This document shows, in pieces, positions 43,407 to 47,903 of a stretch of 47,903 nt of DNA. The notes under the pieces were generated by a model. The model saw only the letters and a program-made list of their open reading frames with translations. It was not told the DNA's origin and searched no databases. This DNA is from Thiotrichales bacterium (GTDB lineage Bacteria; Pseudomonadota; Gammaproteobacteria; GCF-002020875). Every line of letters starts with the position of its first letter. The stretch's first letter is position 1. A program made the translations under genes and the position numbers. The stretch is from the NCBI GenBank assembly GCA_018658305.1, contig JABHVM010000035.1, forward strand, positions 1-47,903. The letters are read 5' to 3'.

Positions 43407-44645
43407 TCAGATATAGTTGACTGGAATTTGGATAATTTTATCACTCAACTGCTCTACCCGCTTTCCTCTATTAATTACAATTCCATAATCTACCTGCATA
43501 TCAGAGATGAAATTATTGAGACCCGTTAATGATCTCGCATCAACGATAGAGTTTAGTTTCACCTCAACTGGCACCATACCAAAATCCCCCTCTATAATAA
43601 GATCAACCTCTGAGCGATCTACAGTGCGATAGTAGCTAAACTCTAGTTGAGTTGCCATTGTTGCCTGTAGCCCTCGAATCAGCTCCTCAATCACGAAACT
43701 CTCAAAAGAGAGTCCTGCAACGGGATGAAGCAGTAGATCATCCACACTATCTATTTTAAGCAGATGATGCAACATACCTTGATCTCGAAAGAGCCCTTTT
43801 TTAGATTTTTGTACTTTTTTAAGTGGGTTTTTGGTGTAGGCTGAGAGGTTTCTCCAGAGAAAGGTGTGGTGAATAATTTCCAGATACTCTTTGATGGTGG
43901 GTACACTCACCGCTATTGCCCTCGCCATATTGCTCATATTGAGCTGATGCCCAGAGAATTGAGCCAATAGCGTTAGGAACTGTTTAAATGCGTGGATATT
44001 AAGGCGAGGAAATAGAGCTCTAATATCTCTACCAACATAGTTTGCGATGTAGTTTTCCATCCACTGTTTATGGAAAAGTGGCTCGCTCCCCCCTATAATA
44101 AAGGGTTCTGGAAATCCTCCATTCAGCCAGATAGACATTGTATTTTTAAGCGATGTAAGTGGTTGCAGCAGATTGAAATCTGCCAGTTTGACACTTGTGT
44201 TCGTTATCATCGTGTAAAGTAATGAAGCATCTTCTCCATACATCTCACTCTGCTTGAAGGGAGACATTTCAATCGTTGCGATACGACCCGCTAGACTCTC
44301 ATTAATGCCGCTGATAATATCTGGAGAGCTGGACCCAGTTAAGATGAATCTTCCTCGCTTTCCACGCTCTTTATCAATAACCCCTCTTAATACTCTAAAA
44401 AGCTCTGGATACTGCTGCGCTTCATCAATGATGATGTTGTCACGATTAATTTCAAAAAATGCCACAGGATCACTGCTGATCAACTGATAGTGGTCGGGAC
44501 TCTCTAGATCATAGTATTTCCAGTTGGGTCGGAGATTTTTGACGAAGGTAGATTTTCCACACTGACGCGCACCAATCACCGCAACGACTGGAAACATCTC
44601 CAATAAGTGATTACATTTTTGTTCAAGTTCTCTTTTTTTATCCAT
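43407..44645 (-). CDS. AAA-type ATPase with DUF4143 domain (second copy)
   Basis: 412 residues. Walker A GARQCGKSTF (25-34), Walker B NIIIDEAQQYP, sensor LTGSSSP, and a C-terminal PD-(D/E)XK-like segment EVDLIIEGDFGMVPVEVK. Same general family as the gene at 27653 but clearly diverged. Neighbouring mobile repeats support a mobile origin; substrate unknown. Confidence 0.9.
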   Translation of the reverse strand: MDKKRELEQKCNHLLEMFPVVAVIGARQCGKSTFVKNLRPNWKYYDLESPDHYQLISSDPVAFFEINRDNIIIDEAQQYPELFRVLRGVIDKERGKRGRFILTGSSSPDIISGINESLAGRIATIEMSPFKQSEMYGEDASLLYTMITNTSVKLADFNLLQPLTSLKNTMSIWLNGGFPEPFIIGGSEPLFHKQWMENYIANYVGRDIRALFPRLNIHAFKQFLTLLAQFSGHQLNMSNMARAIAVSVPTIKEYLEIIHHTFLWRNLSAYTKNPLKKVQKSKKGLFRDQGMLHHLLKIDSVDDLLLHPVAGLSFESFVIEELIRGLQATMATQLEFSYYRTVDRSEVDLIIEGDFGMVPVEVKLNSIVDARSLTGLNNFISDMQVDYGIVINRGKRVEQLSDKIIQIPVNYI

Positions 44646-44690
44646 TGAATTTAAACTCTACCATTAAAAATCATGCATATCAACTTAAAG

Positions 44691-44720
44691 TTGACAATTA
44701 ATTAATTACATTGCTACACT
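44691..44720 (+). promoter_or_regulatory. Promoter of the aldehyde dehydrogenase gene
   Basis: A perfect TTGACA (44691-44696) and TACACT (44715-44720) with an 18-base spacer. Start of the gene is 51 bases downstream, with TTTTAGGAGA before the ATG. Confidence 0.6.
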
Positions 44721-44771
44721 CAACGATTAATAGTTGTATTTTCTTTTTAGGAAATATTTTAGGAGACATTT

Positions 44772-46232
44772 ATGCCCGTAAAACATTTTAAGAATATGGT
44801 TGCACATACCCATCAAGACGGTAGAGAAGAGAGTGGTCATAGTGTTGAGGTGGTTGCGCCTTATGATCAGCAGCTAATTGCAACGGTTGCGCAGAGTGAC
44901 GCTGATGAGATTGAGTTAGCTCTTGATACTGCCTATCAGCTCTATCGTGATCGAGAAAATTGGCTCTCTAAAAGCGAGCGTATTGAGATTCTGCGAAGAG
45001 TTGTTTTGTTGATGGGGGAACAGGCAGATGAGTTGGCATTAGAGGCGGCACGAGAAGGCGGAAAGCCACTAATGGATTCGAAGGTTGAGGTGGCGCGTGC
45101 GATTGATAGTATTCAGATTGCGATTGATTGTCTACGAACTGAATCGGGGCAGAGCATTCCGATGGGAATCAACCCTGCATCTGCTGATAAGTTAGCATTT
45201 ACCACTCACGAGCCGATTGGGGTGGTGGTTGCGGTGAGTGCCTTTAATCATCCACTTAATCTTATTGCCCATCAAGTGGGACCCGCCATTGCGGCAGGTT
45301 GTCCTGTGATTGTAAAACCTGCTGAGGTGACGCCACTCTCGTGCCTTCGTTTTGTGAAAATTGTTCGGGAAGCAGGATTGCCTGAGGCGTGGTGCCAAGC
45401 ACTTCTTCCGCAGAGTCGTGAGCTCTCAACTAAACTGGTTAGCGATTCTCGTGTCGCTTTTCTTAGTTTTATCGGTAGTGCTAAGGTGGGCTGGATGTTG
45501 CGCTCTAAACTTGCACCTGGTGCGCGCTGTGCGCTAGAACACGGCGGTGTTGCTCCCGTAATCATAGCTGAGGATGCCGACATTGAGAAGGCTATTCCTA
45601 AACTTTTAAAAGGGGGCTTCTATCATGCTGGTCAGGTCTGCGTCTCGGTTCAGCGAATCTATGCGCATGAGAGTATTGCGATCAAGCTCGCTCAGACACT
45701 TGCTGTAGAGGCGAAGAAGATTATTATTGGCGACCCAACCGAGGCTAAAACTGAGGTAGGCCCACTGATTAAACCAGCTGAAGTCGCACGCATATCTAGC
45801 TGGGTGCAAGAGGCGATAGCTGAAGGAGCTAAACTACTATGTGGTGGAGAGGCGATATCTGTCGATGGGGTAGAGACCAGCTACGCCTGTACTGTACTCT
45901 ACAACCCTTCTGTTAACAGCAAGGTTAGTTCTCAGGAAATTTTTGGTCCCGTAATATGCATCTACCCTTACAGCGACATTGACGAGGCAGTGACGCAGGC
46001 TAATGCGCTTTCTTTCTCATTCCAAGCCGCCTGCTTTACAGAGAGTATCGAGCGTGCAAACTATCTTTACCGAAACTTGGATGCCTCTGCGGTTATGGTC
46101 AATGACCATACCGCATTTAGGGTGGACTGGATGCCGTTTGCGGGGTTAAGGGAGTCTGGGCTGGGAGTTGGTGGAATACCTTACACCTTAAGAGATATGC
46201 AGGTTGAGAAGATGCTGGTTATAAATAACTAA
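44772..46232 (+). CDS. NAD(P)-dependent aldehyde dehydrogenase
   Basis: 486 residues. SAFNHPLNLIAHQVGPAIAAGCPVIVKPAEVTPLS (cofactor site), Glu256 in ALEHGGVAPVI, the catalytic Cys290 in FYHAGQVCVSVQR, and EIFGPVICIYPY near the C-terminus. The glutamate motif reads EHGG instead of ELGG, seen in the lactaldehyde/glyceraldehyde-type branch. It oxidises an aldehyde to the acid; which one is unclear. It converges on gpmI with 2 bases between. Confidence 0.9.
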   Translation: MPVKHFKNMVAHTHQDGREESGHSVEVVAPYDQQLIATVAQSDADEIELALDTAYQLYRDRENWLSKSERIEILRRVVLLMGEQADELALEAAREGGKPLMDSKVEVARAIDSIQIAIDCLRTESGQSIPMGINPASADKLAFTTHEPIGVVVAVSAFNHPLNLIAHQVGPAIAAGCPVIVKPAEVTPLSCLRFVKIVREAGLPEAWCQALLPQSRELSTKLVSDSRVAFLSFIGSAKVGWMLRSKLAPGARCALEHGGVAPVIIAEDADIEKAIPKLLKGGFYHAGQVCVSVQRIYAHESIAIKLAQTLAVEAKKIIIGDPTEAKTEVGPLIKPAEVARISSWVQEAIAEGAKLLCGGEAISVDGVETSYACTVLYNPSVNSKVSSQEIFGPVICIYPYSDIDEAVTQANALSFSFQAACFTESIERANYLYRNLDASAVMVNDHTAFRVDWMPFAGLRESGLGVGGIPYTLRDMQVEKMLVINN

Positions 46233-46234
46233 CT

Positions 46235-47797
46235 TCAACTCTCTGTTGATGGCTCAATTAGCAGGGATTGCCCAGTCATCTCAGATGGCTTTTTCAACCC
46301 CATAATATGCAGCATGGTAGGAGCAATATCTGACAATGCGCCTTTAGTTATACTACCTACTTCAATACTACTCCCCACATATATCAATGGAACAGGGTTC
46401 ATTGTATGTGAAGTGTGAGGCTGTCCGCTCTCACGATTACACATCATTTCACTATTCCCATGATCCGCTGTTAAGAGCATATCTCCGTTCACTTCGTCCA
46501 TTGCTGCTGAAACTTTTTCTAGGCAGTGATCTAAAGTCTCTATCGCTTCTATAGCAGCATCTAGCTTGCCTGTATGCCCAACCATATCTGAATTTGCAAA
46601 GTTGCAGATAATGACGTCGTACTCTCCTCCCTTGATCTCATCAACAAGACGCGAGGTAACTTCGTATGCGCTCATCTCTGGTTGTTGATCATAAGTATCT
46701 ACATCTGGCGAACAGATTAGTAGCCGCTCTTCAAACTCATTTGGATCTTCAACTCCACCATTAAAAAAGAATGTAACATGAGCATACTTCTCTGTCTCTG
46801 CAATACGCAGTTGACGAAGACCAAATTTTGCAATATATTCGCCAAAAGTATTCTTCAATCTCTCTGGTGGAAACGCAACAGGTATACCGTACTCTTTTTT
46901 ATATTCAGTAAGTGAAGTTACAGAACCTAGCTTAGGCCACCGCTTGCGCTCGAACCCGTTAAAGTCCTCCAAGATTAGGGCTTCAGTTAATTGACGCGCA
47001 CGATCGGATCTGTAGTTCATTAATAGCACCACATCACCATCCTGCATTACATAAGGATCCTCACCCTCGGCAGCAATAATAGTTGCGTCTACAAACTCAT
47101 CTGTCTCTCCTCGAGCATACGCCATCTCTAACGCTTCCATAGCGCTGTCTGCTCTATACTCAGCCTCTCCATCTACGATAGCATGGTATGATTTATCTAC
47201 TCTAGTCCAACGCCTATCTCTATCCATAGAGAAGTAGCGCCCCACGACTGAAACAATCTTTCCAACACCAACTTTGGTAAGCACCTCTTCCATCTTCTCT
47301 ATAGATTTAGCCGCACTTTGCGGAGGAGTATCGCGTCCATCTAAAAATATATGAAGATAAATTTTAGTTGCGCCCTCATCTACTGCCATCCTTGTTATAG
47401 AGTGAAGATGCTCTTCATGGCTATGTACTCCACCAGGAGATAGTAAACCCAATATATGAATAGTGCTATTGTCAGCTACCGCTTGCTGAATCGGGTCCAC
47501 TAGAGTTTTGTTACTGTAAAATGAGTGGGTACTTATGGAGCGACAGATGCGGGTAAACTCTTGGTAAACCACGCGCCCCGCTCCAAGGTTAAGATGCCCA
47601 ACCTCTGAGTTACCCATCTGATCAGAAGGCAATCCTACTTCCGCTCCATGCGTAGTAATTAAAGTATGTGGGTTATCTCTCCAGAGTCTATCCCAGACTG
47701 GAGTATCTGCCGCCTGTATTGCGTTACAATCATTCTCTTTCCTATAACCCCAGCCATCTAGGATACAGAGCAGTAGAGGGCCTATCTTCTTTTTCAT
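46235..47797 (-). CDS. gpmI: 2,3-bisphosphoglycerate-independent phosphoglycerate mutase
   Basis: 520 residues. Metal-binding Asp14 in LCILDGWGYR, the phosphoserine Ser64 in QMGNSEVGHLNLGAGRVV, DGRDTPP, and LTADHGNSE in the C-terminal metal site. It interconverts 2- and 3-phosphoglycerate in glycolysis and gluconeogenesis with manganese. Full length, complete. Confidence 0.97.
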   Translation of the reverse strand: MKKKIGPLLLCILDGWGYRKENDCNAIQAADTPVWDRLWRDNPHTLITTHGAEVGLPSDQMGNSEVGHLNLGAGRVVYQEFTRICRSISTHSFYSNKTLVDPIQQAVADNSTIHILGLLSPGGVHSHEEHLHSITRMAVDEGATKIYLHIFLDGRDTPPQSAAKSIEKMEEVLTKVGVGKIVSVVGRYFSMDRDRRWTRVDKSYHAIVDGEAEYRADSAMEALEMAYARGETDEFVDATIIAAEGEDPYVMQDGDVVLLMNYRSDRARQLTEALILEDFNGFERKRWPKLGSVTSLTEYKKEYGIPVAFPPERLKNTFGEYIAKFGLRQLRIAETEKYAHVTFFFNGGVEDPNEFEERLLICSPDVDTYDQQPEMSAYEVTSRLVDEIKGGEYDVIICNFANSDMVGHTGKLDAAIEAIETLDHCLEKVSAAMDEVNGDMLLTADHGNSEMMCNRESGQPHTSHTMNPVPLIYVGSSIEVGSITKGALSDIAPTMLHIMGLKKPSEMTGQSLLIEPSTES

Positions 47798-47833
47798 AAG
47801 TTACCTATAAAATTATCTATTGTCTATCCGTGT

Positions 47834-47863
47834 ATTATATAATGTCTCTCTACGCAATGTTAA
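47834..47863 (-). promoter_or_regulatory. Probable promoter of gpmI
   Basis: On the minus strand TTAACA (47863-47858) and a perfect TATAAT (47839-47834) are 18 bases apart, 37 bases before the ATG. The region is very A+T-rich, so other hexamers are possible. Confidence 0.5.
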
Positions 47864-47903
47864 TATATGCGTTAATATATACTAAATATATTATAATCTG
47901 CAA

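Overview
The window reads as chromosome of a Gammaproteobacterium. The evidence is an MSHA-type pilus locus, the order rpmB-rpmG-mutM, the block ferredoxin-coaD-rsmD-paired M16 peptidases, and gpmI. Low G+C, arsenosugar genes, a YfhL-type ferredoxin and c-type cytochrome P460 proteins would suit a marine, possibly sulfur-oxidising lineage, but that finer placement is a guess. No rRNA, tRNA or CRISPR array was seen.

Layout. 1-2255: MSHA pilus assembly genes, running off the left edge. 2500-9908: housekeeping genes (ribosomal L28 and L33, mutM, trmL, an S24 protein, ferredoxin, coaD, rsmD, two M16 peptidases, a TVP38 membrane protein). 9949-12752: a PstS-like binding protein and a sensor kinase. 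12934-18925: an arsenosugar cluster (arsS and two glycosyltransferases facing arsM and a fused msrAB), followed by two cytochrome P460-type haem proteins. 19126-21325: an FMN-binding glutamate synthase-like protein and a very methionine-rich membrane protein. 21484-24348: a small accessory island (UPF0175 antitoxin with a toxin remnant, DUF2335 pair, abortive-infection-type gene, broken helicase) bounded by a 39-bp direct repeat made from the 3' end of the neighbouring DUF3179 gene. 24331-27450: an ECF sigma, anti-sigma, HD-GYP-like, DUF3179 operon. 27653-35023: a DUF4143 ATPase, a mercuric-reductase-like flavoprotein, a TetR regulator, an acetolactate synthase-like enzyme and a Kef-type antiporter. 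35174-40769: BrnT/BrnA, a frameshifted PhnD-like binding protein with a second sensor kinase, a Fic protein, and several internally deleted transposon copies. 40769-44645: outer-membrane proteins, an XRE regulator and a second DUF4143 ATPase. 44772-47797: an aldehyde dehydrogenase facing gpmI.

The most interesting signal is regulatory. One 14-bp imperfect palindrome, close to TGAAC-N4-GTTCA, occurs five times, each in a promoter region: before arsS, the methionine-rich protein, the ECF sigma operon, the flavoprotein, and between tetR and the acetolactate synthase gene. At most sites it lies just downstream of a -10-like hexamer. This suggests that one TetR repressor ties together arsenosugar synthesis, redox and electrophile functions and an ECF sigma switch. 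The ECF sigma promoter region is also present twice, the second copy sitting before the flavoprotein with a 10-codon remnant of the sigma gene.

Mobile DNA has shaped the region. Four copies of a non-autonomous element with TIR GGGTCAGGTCTAGAT, derived from a REP-associated tyrosine transposase by internal deletion, lie near gene breaks at 27.5, 35.8, 39.0 and 40.5 kb.
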